Positions 42,990 to 55,054 of a DNA stretch of 64,000 nt are shown here, piece by piece (position 1 is the stretch's first letter; every line of letters begins with the position of its first letter). The position numbers and the translations under genes are program-made. This DNA comes from Aspidiotus rigidus (taxonomy: Eukaryota > Arthropoda > Insecta > Hemiptera > Diaspididae), in NCBI GenBank assembly GCA_035079385.1, contig JAVHKY010000004.1:12927001-12991000 (forward strand). The letters run 5' to 3'. Under the pieces are notes generated by a model that saw nothing but the letters and a program-made list of their open reading frames with translations, made no database searches and had not been told where the DNA came from.

Positions 42990-45900
42990 CCTTTATTTAT
43001 TCAATTGATCCTTTAAAGAGTGACTGTATCATTTCTTTAAAATATTTATTGTTTGCTAACATCACACTATTACTTCACAGCCCGATTTTTAGAACTACTG
43101 TATAATTCAAAGGAAAAATTGCCTCGCATGAGTGTTCTCAAAAAATCTACCTTTCAATTTTCGTAATCACAATTCATCATCGCCCCCCCCCCCCACAGCT
43201 TCACTTCCTGTAGGCACCGATGAGTAGAATAAGGAAAGAATCTAAAAATTTATTAGGATTAATTAATAAAAAATTTTGTACCTCGAAGCGAGATTATCCT
43301 GCATTAGAAGGGAGGCAACTGAAGTTTGCAAGTGTCGTTTTGTCATTTGAATGATTATCAGAAATAAAGCCTCCTAAAATTCTCGTCGAACATACTGACG
43401 GATTTTATTTTGAGTAGATGTAGAGTTAATGATGACAATTAAAATGAAATTTTGGAACTAGTGGTAGAAAGGAGAGTGAAACGATATCAAAATCAACCAT
43501 GACTTTCTTCATTGAATTACGAGTACATTATTCGAACATAGGACTGGGCTTTTGTTCATTCTCAGCTCATTGTAGTTTCCGCCTACGTTCATACACATAA
43601 TGATTGACTTGACATAACATTCATGCCTGCTATGATTGGGATAATGTAATCTCTCTTATATTTTCATTTATTTATTTTTTCGTTCAAAGGTTTTCAAACT
43701 TAACACGTTCTGAAAAAGAGTTTCTATTTTAATATCTTCTATTGTCCGATACCTTGTGAACTAGAGCAAGAATATAGATTACCGTTAGCAATGATCTGTC
43801 GTCAAATAAATTTCCTTTCGTTGCTATCAATAAAGGTGGTGGTGGTGGTGGTCTAAAATATACAATATTTTTCCTTTCTTTTCTTCAGTTTTATATGTTA
43901 CTCTATAACGGGACAACAAAGTTCAGACCTATCATTTCAGAATATAACGTTATATCATTCATTTATCGCAAATAATGTACGAATGGGTATTTAGTAAGAT
44001 GACTCATTCGCGTATGCACACAGAATATAGTGAGTTTTGAAAAAAGCGCGCTGACCACTCGAAAGAGAAAACAAGGGACTATTTCGCGGTATGCATTTCA
44101 CTCGCTGCTACACATGTATAAATTCGGTGGCTGTAGCTGTCGCGGAATCGGTCAATTATACTCCCTCGCAGAGTTTGAGACTGTATACCGAATACAGTGC
44201 TGCCATTCAGTCTGCTACCCTTCGATGTCGATGCAATGACTGATGACGCGCCCAATATGATTACAAGCTCGGCTAACGACACACATGTTATCCTTACTGC
44301 ATCTGTATTAAAATATATATACTCCATCCCTCTCCAACGAAACAGCTCAGCACAGTAGCTGACCGATGGTCACTTTTGAAGGGATTGACGGTCGTTAAGT
44401 ATGAATTCGACTGTGTAGTCAACGGGGAAATCTAATTTCATAACCCACTCGGCCATTTCTATCTGAATTCGCACCATCCGTACAAACTGCCCGATTCCAT
44501 TACGTTAATACTCATCCTTCGAGGTATAATGCTGCAACGCCTTGTGGCAAAGGTAATCCAGCATCTCGTTCGTTATCTACAATACGTGATTAAAGGATTA
44601 CGAGCTGCATTCATGCGTCTCTCTCGCTGGATTCTCTGGATAGCCACAAAAAGGCTTATAAAATTTGTAAGGTGAGGGCATAAGTTGTAGAACATGAAAG
44701 TAATTTACAACCAGCATTCACTTTTGAAAGAAGTTTATTTAAGAGAAAGGCGTTGAAAAAAAAAAAAAAACGAAAAAATCAGGTCAACAGGTTGAGCTAT
44801 TCAATGAAAAGCATTCCAGCGCGCGTATAATACAGTGAATAGAAAGGTTTTTTTTTCTACCCCTTGGAGTGTATTTTATCGATCATGTTAAAGAGCCTAA
44901 ATAGCTTTTAAAAATTATCATTTGAATGATTTTAATATAAAAAAGAAATTATAATAGTTGTATCGCTATTCTCAATTTCGTTCGATATTTCCGCTTTTTA
45001 ATTTTCACCCCTCGCTTTTTTTCAGTATTAGTTATTTTCAATTGATTTTCTCCCGTTACGAAACTTTCGACTGCTTGTTCTTACATTTTTTGCAAATTTT
45101 CTTTTAAGCGTTATTTTTCTTTCATTTTTTTTTTTTTCTCATTCGAATGTTCTCCCTCACAATTACATCGTTTTCCCCATTCCTTTGAATCGGAAAGACT
45201 AAAGAAGAAAATCGGAATTAAAATGCTGATGCTTAAGACGCCTTTTTGTTCCGCTTATGTTGATATTTTTCTGTTAAATTATTCTTCGGCGTTTTAATTT
45301 TGCAAAAGGAATATTTTTGGCAAAATTAACTGGCTCCCCTTCCCACTCGGAGACTCGCTTTTTTACTTGACTTTTTTTTCTCTCTTTTTTAGACACGCTT
45401 TCGGTATCGTTGTACTATTTGAATAAAGAAACGGAAATAAATGCTTTGTATAAGGTAATTTTTTTGAAAGGGAATGACTTTTAGTCTGTTCCTAATATTG
45501 AACGCCTGAGTATTTTTTCATTCGTTTTCTAAGAAATCGCAGATTACACAGGATGTTGGAAAAGGTGGTAAGCTAATCGGGGTGAAAGACTTTGAGTACA
45601 AGATTAGAGCCAAGGAAGGGACAGGGTCTAAAGTATGATTTTAAATGAAAAAGGTCACAATATGGTCTGTATCCTCGAAGTAGTTGAAGACTTTAGCAGA
45701 TTTGTAGCTCGTTTCATGTTACTGTGAAGGAAATTTTAATTTGAAACGATTCTAGTATTTTCAGCGTTATTTCATAGTTGTTCAACGATACAGTCGCTAT
45801 TAGTTCATGATCGAAAGTAATACTCGAGAATGCTTGGTGCATAGTTGAGGGCAAAACTATTCTATTTACCGAGGGTTAACCTAAAAATTCTATTATAGAT

Positions 45901-47120
45901 AGGTTATCTTTGAGCCTGACAAAATTACGTCCCATAGAATAAAGTGAATTAATTTTGGCTCGGAAATGGTGCAGCGGAGGGAATCGGTATGGCACCGAAA
46001 ATACTTTATTATACAAGTACTCCTGTGAGGTAAATCGCTCTACTTTATGAGATTCTCATGCGTAGAATGAACAAGTTACTAACCGTAGTCATCTCTCGTG
46101 AATTGTTTCACCTTCTTTCTCCGAATCTGGGAACAACACAATACAATTTTGTTTTACCCAAAATAAATGTTTTCTTTGACGTTTCTTCTAACACAACAAA
46201 GAGCCAATTGGTGAATAATTAAATCGACGGGGTAGACTTTTGTGTCATACTAACCTTTAGGAACCTTCAAATTATCAAATATAGGTAATAGTCGATTTTC
46301 ATCTCGGATTTCAAACATTTCAAATTATTGAGAAATAATGGTGTTACAACCGTAGATGATTTCAACGATTTACTACAAGAGGAGCCATTTCCAGAGGATT
46401 TCTTTTCTTTCGCCTACTTTATACTATCTATATCCGTTATTCTTGAAGAAAACGTATTCTTATCCAAAATTGTCAAATGTAAAACCCAAATACAATAAGA
46501 AAAAAAAAAAAAGAACAAAAACCTTTTTTTTTTTTCAAATATACAAACAGACGAAATACCATTGAATTATCCGTTTTATGTGTATTATTGGAAAAGGTGA
46601 AATGTTGGCCCAGATTGAAAATACATCACACAGTTTAACATAGAGAAGAAGCATGAGAACGTTATTCTTATCGGGGGTATTTCTGTTTGGTTTCTCTTTT
46701 TTTTCCTTTCTTCTTTTTTTGTATATTCCTGGTATATTTATTTTCTTGAACTAGTTTCCGAAGTAAAAATGATGTCAATTTACGTGTATGCGGGATTTAT
46801 TTCTAGAACAGAATCAATTCTCTAAATTTTGTAAAACCTCCTCCGCATTAGATGAGCCAGTGATTAAGGGAGGGCATCAACACGTATGAGTTGGTGAATT
46901 TTTGAGACTCTTCTCCGTTACTTGCCATTATGATACCAAAATTTATCATGGTAAAATGCGCAAATTGTCGCCGGGTATCCTGATGAGAAACTTTTAGAGA
47001 AATAAAACAGAGATTGTTGTAAGTAATCTGCACTTATTGCTTTTTAACAATTGGACTCAACGCTCCTAATGAAAATTGAATTCACGAATGAAATCGGTGA
47101 TACTTAAGCCGCAAATTTCA
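42990..47120. other. Long AT-rich stretch, no gene recognised
   Basis: Holds a (GGT)6 microsatellite (43835-43852), a C-run (43185-43196) and many T tracts (44870, 45125, 46515, 46700). Two opposing open frames at 44030-44327 have no recognisable product. Probably host intergenic or intronic DNA. Confidence 0.5.
43835..43852. repeat. (GGT)6 microsatellite
   Basis: Six consecutive GGT triplets. Confidence 0.95.
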
Positions 47121-47187
47121 TTTTAAAACAGTGAACGTTTTGGGGCAATGCCCATTATCAAACCCGAAAATGTTTACTATTTTAAAA
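47121..47187 (-). mobile_element. Foldback element F4 with hammerhead-like centre
   Basis: The arms TTTTAAAACAGTGAACGTTT and AAATGTTTACTATTTTAAAA are inverted copies. On the minus strand the centre is TTTGATAATGGGC ATT GCCCC AAAACGTTCAC: a TTGATAA box, a perfect GGGC/GCCC stem, then AAAACG in place of GAAACG. It is shorter than F1-F3 and lacks the AT-rich spacer. Confidence 0.65.
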
Positions 47188-47339
47188 TAAAATTAGGACT
47201 TTCCATCTTCCTCAAAATTCAAGCTTCGTCAGAACAACTTAATCGTAGTTGAATCGAATAAGAAAGCTGTATTTGTGGTTATTCATCCAGAGGTTCATGA
47301 GGAAAAAGATCGCGCAAGTGTCTGTCGCAAATGATCGCA

Positions 47340-47869
47340 TCTATTCCAAAACTCCATCACCATTCTAGCTCCTTGCTGAGGAGAGAGGTGTTCAAAGCAA
47401 AAAAGAAGATACCGACCGATAAAGAGGATTTACGGATCAAGCACAAGGTCAATCGCTCTTTGCTCGACAAATGGAAAGCAAGAATTGCACAGACAGAATG
47501 TGGTGGGTGAATGAAAGACCCGTGTGTTGCTACAAGACCTTGATGAGCAGATGAACAGAGACCATGGTCAGGTGAACTTTTACCTGATACAGGTGTTGTG
47601 CGGCCATGGCTGTTTCAACAGCAAGTATTTAGGTATATGAGAAGTTGAGTAGGCAATGGGTTCGCACAACAACCAAGGGCGGGATGATGGACCACAGGAC
47701 ACATTATTTGAGTGTGAGGCGTGAGCAGGGTAAGCTTAGTCGATCCCTGATTGGGGTAGATGAAGCGCTTGTTCGAAATAGCCTGGTAGCCACCATACTA
47801 AGTTCTGAGGAATCAAGGAACCAGGTGTCTGCATTGGCAGCCACAGTCATGAAGAAGAAGATGGACTAA
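47340..47869 (+). pseudogene. R1-like non-LTR retrotransposon, C-terminal tail
   Basis: Successive frames give SLLDKWKARIAQTECG, then MNRDHGQVNFYLIQVLCGHG with CFNSKYLGI, then DDGPQDTLFECEA, a stop, and LSRSLIGVDEALVRNSLVAT up to VMKKKMD with stop at 47869. The series (NFYLxQxLxGHGCFxxYL, D.xxHTLFEC, then a helical tail) is the characteristic end of R1-clade polyproteins, beyond the reverse transcriptase. The eroded EC...W position and at least two frameshifts show it is dead. RT and endonuclease are not found upstream. PLE-C starts directly after it. Confidence 0.72.
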
Positions 47870-48009
47870 ATCGGTTTGAAGAACGCTAAGGCCTACTCAA
47901 CACTATTTAGCACCCACATCTAAACAGATGTGCAGGAAGAAGAGGAAGATCAACTGAGTCTGAAGAAAGAGGAAGAGGAATAGAATCAAACATCGACCTA
48001 CTATATCTA

Positions 48010-49130
48010 AGGCAGTGTTGTTGCTGTTGTATGTTCCAAAGTTTTGCGTGCCTGGGGGAACTGCAGCTAGTCGGTTGCCAAGAAGAAGAGGGGGTTTGTC
48101 GAGGAGATTCTTCCAACACCGAACTTGTACCCGAAAGGGTTGATTCCTTTGTTGGAGGAAACAAAATTAATGCGCACATGCGACAAAAGCGATTCCCAAA
48201 CTCCATGGACAGCTAAAAACGCACGAGGAAGGTGCTCCAGTCAGACCCATTGTCACGTTCTACATTGATCCTACATATAAGGTAAGTTAATTCCAGTAAA
48301 TGGTTCTGTTTGTACGCTTTGTTTTCTTCTGCACAATCTCTGGTTAATTCTCTAGAGTTCGCAAAGAACATAGCTACAAATTCTACAGGAAGCCGACAAA
48401 TACTGACACCATCATCCCAAATGACTCCTACCATCATCCCAGGCACAAGTTAGCGGCAATCCAGAACTACTGCTATCGAGCAATTTCTGTCCTCAAGAAC
48501 AACGATGAGAAGAGGAAAGAGATTGAGATAGTAAAGCAGATCGCAGAAGCCAATGGCTACCGTAGAGGCGTGGTGGATGGAGCCTTTGGGAAAATGAAAC
48601 GAAAAAAGGAACTCATGATGGCATAGTCAGAAAGTACTCCGGATTGATACCATACATAGGAAAGTACACAAACAAGGTGATAAAGGCGTTTAATGGTTAC
48701 AATGTAAATATGGGTATCCAGAATAACCAACCCATGGTAAAGAGAATCAGCAATGATCAGATGGAACAAAAGGAGAAGGAAAGCTTGAGCGGAGTGTACA
48801 AGCTCAGTTGTAAACAGTGCGAGGGCATCTACATCGGTGAGACTGGGAGAAAGTTTGATATCAGGAAAAAGAAGCACAAAAAGTCGAGGGAGAAAGAAGA
48901 TGGCAAGTCCTTGTTTGGGAATCACTGTAACAAAGAACACCACGATGGAGAGGAAATATTTGAAGTTATACATGTAGAGAATCGCCCAAAGAGAAGAAAA
49001 CTCTGAACAAATGGAGATTGGAAAAGCCAAGAGGAAGAAAGCCTGTCTCTTGAACAATGTAATCACGTTTGACGGCGAAAAATTATTCGGCCTGGTGATT
49101 GGACGAGAAAAGAAGAACAGAACCAACCAA
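48010..49130 (+). pseudogene. Penelope-like element PLE-C, RT N-part joined to GIY-YIG part
   Basis: IPKLHGQLKTHEEGAPVRPI (48192-48260) is the first conserved RT block of PLEs (PKLHK.G.P.RPI). From 48354, EHSYKFYRKPTNTDTIIPND, SYHHPRHKLAAIQNY and NGYRRGVVDGAF are the thumb/linker. After a stop near 48625, YIGKYTNKVIKAFNGYNVNM, then SGVYKLSCKQCEGIYIGETG (48785-48845) carries both GIY-YIG blocks and the Cys pair CKQC. The RT palm with its catalytic DD is absent between 48281 and 48354, so a deletion removed ~200 residues. It belongs to a different PLE family from PLE-B. The 204-codon minus-strand frame (48557-49171) is antisense to this and not credible. Confidence 0.85.
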
Positions 49131-49429
49131 TGAGACGGCAGGAAACCAGGTAGCCAATAGAAACGCAGCATTTAGGACGATAGATTGAACCAATCACTAA
49201 GCAGTATGTTTTAGCTAATAAGAACATATTGTCACATTATTGTAAGTTTCTAAGAAGTGAACCAATCACAACACAGCATTGTTATAGCCAATAAGATCAC
49301 AGTATTATACAATAAAAACTTATGGTTAAGGCCTTGTTCTCCAGTTGCGGCACAACTATAGCTAATTGTATCCTTCTAAGATAACTCCGATTGAACAACT
49401 CTCCTTCGACGTATCCAGTATTCCACTCG

Positions 49430-50425
49430 GATTACCACGGCCGAAGCCATTGACCACATATGTGCCAGAGAACCAAGATATCCACCATGATATAATTTAG
49501 GAGTTTCAAAAACTCATCTCCCAATGCCTAATGTACAACATTTGGGTCTTCAAATATGTAATCTACCAATTTCCCGATGACCTACCAATAAACAATCCAT
49601 TGTCCTTAATCATCGCAGATGTATTTATTAGCCAATTTGAGAAGACTTGCCCCTCAACCATTGCTTGTCCACCAGCGTTCTACGATAGAATCGATGTGTA
49701 GACGACGTTCTTTGTGGGTTCGGATGCTCCTCCCTCAGACATCTCGATGACGCGCATCTGGCCTTTGACTTCACGGTCGAAAGGGGAGGAAACTCCGTCA
49801 ACTTTTTAAACCTCAATTGTAATCTTAGAACTTGACAACAATGAGCCCGAAACCAAATTCAAAATTCCACAGCTTTCCATTCTATAGTTCATTGACTTGT
49901 GTTCTCCAGCTCAAACCGAAAGAATTCAAAGAAATCGTTCGCACGGTAGAACGGAATTGGCTTGAGCATTGATAATATGATCATCAAGAAGAGGCTTACT
50001 GCTGTTTTTCTTCATTCTTTCTCCCTGTCTACTGCTGATTCCTGGCCGAGGAGGTTACGCTGGATCCGTATGTCCTTTCTCGACCTCAAGTCCTACAAAA
50101 TGGCTAGTATTTTGAAACACAGCATTCTATACTTTATGATCAGTGGGTCATTCATCCACTTCAGAGGACGCCCTTATACCCTGGATGAAAATCAAGCGGG
50201 TCACCTGTAGTTCCTCCGACTCCATCGATGTTGGCCACATAGGCCGTGGTATCCAACTAGACCCAAAGTACACTTTAAAGCCTACAAGAAGAAAGACTGT
50301 TTGTCCACTGTCGCCGAGCACTTGTTGGATTCGTGTCAAGATGAGGTTTATTCATGCAGCTACAAAAAGCAAGCTCATGAATAAGCTTCAAGTTTCTCGC
50401 CAGTTTCCCAGTAGATGATTTGCGC
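49430..50425 (+). pseudogene. Penelope-like element PLE-D, RT palm to C-terminus, strongly decayed
   Basis: DDLPINNPLSLIIADVFISQ (49580-49640) matches the PLE RT block LPMGSPLSPxLAD. RCVDDVLCGF (~49690) is the catalytic box (usually Y-V-D-D, here C-V-D-D), followed by FTVERGGNSVNFLNLN (49775-49820). PRRLRWIRMSFL (50050-50085) aligns with DRRLRWISLPFL of PLE-B. The following YKKKDCLSTVAEHLLDS frame (50285-50340) is an eroded nuclease end. Many frameshifts. It retains the palm that PLE-C lost and lies ~300 bp downstream on the same strand. Confidence 0.75.
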
Positions 50426-50429
50426 GACA

Positions 50430-52700
50430 AATCAAAACGGTCGCAATTTCTTCATTCCGTTGTATATCTCACGTATTTGCAGATTTTCGCAGCAAAATTG
50501 TACATACACACATTAGCAGGCGACTAGAATGTCATTATTCTTGCGATCTATGAATAGAAATTGAAACCTTTGGACAAATTTTCTACATCCCAGGGGATGA
50601 GAACATCTCACGTTTCAAATTAGTGCAAAAACTATTCACAGCCTGTTCAACGAGAGAGTTTCAAAAGTGTTGCGTCAAACACTTTTCAATGTTACCGCCA
50701 TATCTACGAAATGAGCGTCACGTTTTGGCTCTTCCTCGTGGAACAGAGTTTACATGGTTCATACTTAGGTCCAGTATATTTGCAACATACGCGTTCACCG
50801 AACCACGTCAAATGCTATTTTTCCTCTTAGTGGTGCACTAGAAAGTGAGGAAGTCATGATTTATAGAGTAAGACGTTCACGTTCCTAAGGGTAGCGTATA
50901 ATAATAATCGCTCAACTGATGACGTCATCAAGGTGGTCTTAAGTAGGTCAAGGGGTCTGTGGTATGGGTGCTGTACGTCTCTTCCTAGCTCTTCCCCTTC
51001 CAGACTGGTCTTGTATACTTGGGCTAATAGAGTCAGGTTTAGGCTGTGTGCGTCCGTATATTCAAACCGAATGTCTCTCATTTTCTGACGGAATCCGTAC
51101 AATTCCTCTTCTGAAATAAACGTTCAAAAATATGGTTGTCAGTCTTGAAGTTACCCTCAAAATTGATGCACACAACAGGTTCCTAACGCAGACCACATCA
51201 AATAACAAACTATGATCCTTCAAATCTACAATGCATCCATTGGGGGTAGAACACATTCAGCGTTCAGAGTGAATTTCGTTCAAAGTTTGTACCCGCAGGC
51301 CAATTTATGAGATAAAGAGGCATAATAAGTACTACCAACGCTCATTTCTCAATGTCTGTCTTCTCTTCCGAGAGGCAGCTGATTTGCATGATTGTGCTCA
51401 ATGAACGCGCCACGAGAAAATCATTTATCTCTCTATATTACGCTCGTTATAGTATCGTTATTTTACAGATTTCTCTTCTAAGCCGCTCATCGCGAAAAAA
51501 GGGCTCCTTCATTCAAAATGGTGACTAAACGATTCTATCAAATCTTATTTTGAAAGCGGAAGCAGCACCCTCCATTCGTATAAAGGGCGACGAGGTATTA
51601 TCGTTTTATTGTTTTATGTATGCATAAAGCCGGCATAAAAACTTGCTTATAATAAGCATACGCTGTTTTATAATGCACGGAAACGAATTCGCGTGAAACA
51701 AAAAAATTACTCCTATTTGTTTTTAGAGTGTTTCTGTTTTTTATCGTCGGCGTTTTCTCGCGCTATACGTACAATTGTAATAAAACGGATGGCTGGAAGG
51801 GGGATTATATCTTTTTTAATTAATACACAAGTCGTAGATATGAAAGATTAAATTCGTCGAAGTGGGGCTACAGGGGCGCTACGAACCGATACAGGTATGA
51901 ATTTTACAGCGATGAATGAAATTAAGCGATAACCAGCGGCGATGCACGGTAATTTATCTATTTTTATTTCAAAACTAACCAACTGAGTGCGAGTACACAC
52001 GGATAAATAACTGGGACTTTTCTTTATCGCACTTCGAAATCTTTCTTTCTTTCTGGGCATGTCGTAATTTTTCATTTCTATCATTCCCTTTCGCCACTTG
52101 AAAAGTTATACGCGCGCAGTATAATATTAATTCGGACGATTAGTACGAATTATGCAGAACGCGTGTTCTAGCATGTGCGTGAGCAGCTTGAATGAATTAC
52201 AAGTGCACTCTTTTCACGACACGATAAAAGTCTACGTGGCACTTCACTTGCACAATATTCGCGTCCAGACGTGACGACGTTTTACAGAGCACCGCGAATT
52301 CGTTGATTATCGAACAATCGAACCGGTGAGCTGACGGTGAAGAATGGACTTATATGTGTGGGAGGGTTGCAGGAACAAAACTTGGACACATCTGTACGTT
52401 AAAATGTGATTCGTCTCCGCGGAGCAACTTACAGTCAATTAGCCTTCGATTGTTCTCCGTATATCTTGCAATCGGTCAACTCGGCAATAATAGCCAACAA
52501 ATCAACATCGATTATACTATTTGAAATGTACGGTACAAGTCAAATACATCAGAAAAATGAGAAACTAGAGAAGCAGCATTTAGCATATCATCCATAAAGT
52601 ATAGTCCGATATTATCAACTGAGACATAGGAAAACTTGTTCGCAAAAACAAGTCTCTAGCTACCATCAATTGAGTACCTATAGCTTGATCACTCAGACCC
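50430..52700. other. No gene recognised
   Basis: AT-rich with scattered open frames. On the minus strand at 51256-51062 a peptide NGCIVDLKDHSLLFDVV vaguely recalls the protease-RT junction of Ty3/gypsy elements (VIDLK.NTL.F), but nothing around it supports this. Otherwise nothing is visible. Confidence 0.4.
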
Positions 52701-52869
52701 TTTTACCGACTTTCCTAACTAGAAAAGTGAGGTATTACACCCGTAGTAAGGTCAACAGGGGGAGTGGGCAATGAACTTTCTCGACGTTTTAGGGGTCCTA
52801 GATCACAACTAGCATAAAAAAAAATTTCAGGTTTCCTTATATATATATTTATATACTGTGTATATATAT

Positions 52870-53215
52870 AAGATTTTTTTGTCCGCGGAACTCCTCCGAA
52901 ACTACCCGATGGATTTTTTTGTAACTTAGCCATATTGTAGTAGTATATCTGAAGATGTGCACCTGCAATTTTTTTGAAAATCGGATGAGTAGTTCTCGAG
53001 AAATGTTCAATTTGTTGAGAAATTTTGCAGTATTTCGAGTACCTTTTTGTCCGCGGAACTCCTCCGAAACTACCCGATGGATTTTTTTGTAACTCGGCCA
53101 TATTGTAGTATTATATTTGAAGATGTGCACCTGCATTTTTTTTGAGGATCGGATGAGTAGTTCTCGAGAAATTTTTACTTTTGTTGAAAAATTTTTCACT
53201 ATTACGAGTAGCTTC
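52870..53215 (-). repeat. 168-bp direct repeat, module copy 2
   Basis: Same two-unit structure as at 24150-24490, on the other strand. A preceding AT dinucleotide tract (52835-52870) is longer than in copy 1. Confidence 0.85.
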
Positions 53216-53556
53216 TTACAAATAGCTGCGAGTAGCTGCTTACGTTAGGAGAAGCGGATTTTCCTATACGTTTACCACTTTCGTTATCAGTACGTGTATT
53301 GTGAAGAACCTTTCATCATTCGACAGGTTCATTCTTTGTTCATTCTTTACCAAGGGTTCATTGGATTTTATTTCCGATGAAACCTTTTCGTTCAAATTTA
53401 GTACACTTGTATCTCGCTTCCCCCAGCCCCTAGAGCGTTGAATTTTGTTTTGTCAAATTTTATTTGTTTTGTTAAATTTATTTTTGAACAGATAGTGGCA
53501 ATGGCGAGTTGTTCATTTTTCTAGCTATTTTTCATTATTATTAGTCATACTCGATA

Positions 53557-54640
53557 GTTTTTTTTTTTTTATTATTATTTTACGAGCATTATAAACTGCA
53601 CGAGGGTTATTTGCTCGGCGTTACAATCTTATTTTAGAACATTACTTGAATTAGGTTAAATTAGGTACGTGTGGTGGAATTGAGTGGCGATCGAACGGAA
53701 TTTGTTGGTGAATTATATGAAGTTGTAGAATTGAGTGGTGCGTAAATAAGTTAGGATTGAGTCAATGGTTTCGGAGTTGTTGTTTAGTGCTGCATTGATA
53801 TTGGAAGATATATTTAGGGAGGTTCGAGTGGGTTGCAGGACGGGGCATGAGAAAAAATGATCAACTGATAAATTTTCTTGGAGACAGTGAGGGCATGATG
53901 GAGGAGCGAGATTAGTGAGAAGATGAGTATGAGTAAGACGAGTGTGGCCTATTCGCAGCCGAGCTAAAATGACCTCCTCTTGCCTTGAATTTCGTTGGGA
54001 TGAGGACCAAAATGTGGGTTCACGTTTTATTTTTCTTAATTTGTTATTCGACTGATTTTAGTGAAAACCTTGAGTTTGAATGATTAAGTACAATTTTTTA
54101 ATCTTCATCAAGTGTGCTGATGCGAGACTACCTGGGTGATTTCACTCTTAATTAATAATTGATTTATTTGTCATTTTTTCATGTATGGGTACATAATTAA
54201 TAGTGGTTCATAGTTGATTTGAGGTGTCAAAAGAGATGGAAAGATTATTTTCAATTTGGACTGGCTTTTTTGAGTGAGATTTGAGATTAGACTAACGAGT
54301 AAACCGGGCTTGGGTGCTATATATTTTTACCGAATTTTCTAGCTAGAAAAGTGAGGTATTTTGTTAATACGTTTGGAATGGTTGAAGCGTGAGGGAAGGA
54401 ATGAGGGGTTGACTATTGGGTGATTGGTTGCTTCTTTCGTTTCGACATCGATTTTTTAGTTTTTCGGGATCTCGTTGTAGCTGGATTCCCAGATGAAGAA
54501 TTTTGGGGTGGAGTGTGCATAGAAAATGGTGATATGATAGCGTGAAGGCAATTTATGAGTGCACGAGAGGAATAGCAGCTCGAGATAGCTTTAAGAGATG
54601 CCAGGAATCGGAAGTGATAAAGAATTGAACCACTCATTTT
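53557..54640 (-). pseudogene. Jockey J2 fragment, copy in module 2
   Basis: Minus-strand twin of 22750-23803. The poly(A) tail appears as a T run at 53558-53570, the stop at about 53718, and the tail RLRIGHTRLTHTYLL at about 53920-53965. It shares the palindromic insertion (54325-54362) and the internal interruptions with copy 1, so both descend from one already broken copy. Confidence 0.85.
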
Positions 54641-55054
54641 AATATACAGTATACTAGACTAATAATATGCCAAGAATAAGGTATGGGAAAAAATGATTGT
54701 AGAGCTCTTTTTTATTAGAAATAACTGTTATAGCCTCGTAGCAGTTTGGACAGGGGGAGGGGGAGTGGTTTTTCTGGAGACGTTTTGTAGGTTTTAGATG
54801 ACTCTTAGCCTAAATTATAACAAAATTCAGGTTTCCTTATTGGATTATTATTTTTACTCTGTTATCTGTTGATGTGACATCGTAGTGATAGAATTTATAA
54901 ACTGAGTTTTATTGTTTATTCTACAAATGTTTGACATGATTGACAGGTCATTGGTATTTAATTTAAAGAGAGGGAGTGACTCTCTCAATGTTTTTTGCAT
55001 TGTGGGAAGAAAAGTCGTGTACTACTCACGCGACTGCGTGAGTGTTTTTTAAAT

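Larger units (their letters stand above)
52706..55046 (-). mobile_element. 2.34-kb mobile module M, copy 2 (inverted)
   Basis: The 2341-bp reverse-complement twin of 22293-24632. It starts CCGACTTTCCTAACTAGAAA and ends GCGTGAGTGTTT, with TTTTA at both borders (52701-52705 and 55047-55051). It contains the same Jockey J2 fragment, the same 168-bp double repeat and the same Y blocks. Differences from copy 1 seen by eye are scattered substitutions and 1-3 bp indels. Unlike copy 1 it lies in sequence without a recognised element. The shared internal composition shows that the module moved or was duplicated as a unit. Confidence 0.87.

Noticed and set aside
44030..44327. Opposing open frames
   Set aside because: Neither product is recognisable and they overlap each other on opposite strands.
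48282..48355. GT...AG interval in PLE-C that looks like a 74-bp intron
   Set aside because: Joining the flanks does not keep the frame, and the RT palm expected between the two blocks would still be missing. A deletion explains it better.
48557..49171. 204-codon minus-strand open frame, hydrophobic
   Set aside because: It is antisense to PLE-C coding sequence with clear GIY-YIG motifs. The openness and hydrophobicity come from the complementary codon bias.
51062..51256. Ty3/gypsy protease-RT junction on the minus strand
   Set aside because: A single short likeness (VDLKDHSLLF) without catalytic motifs nearby.
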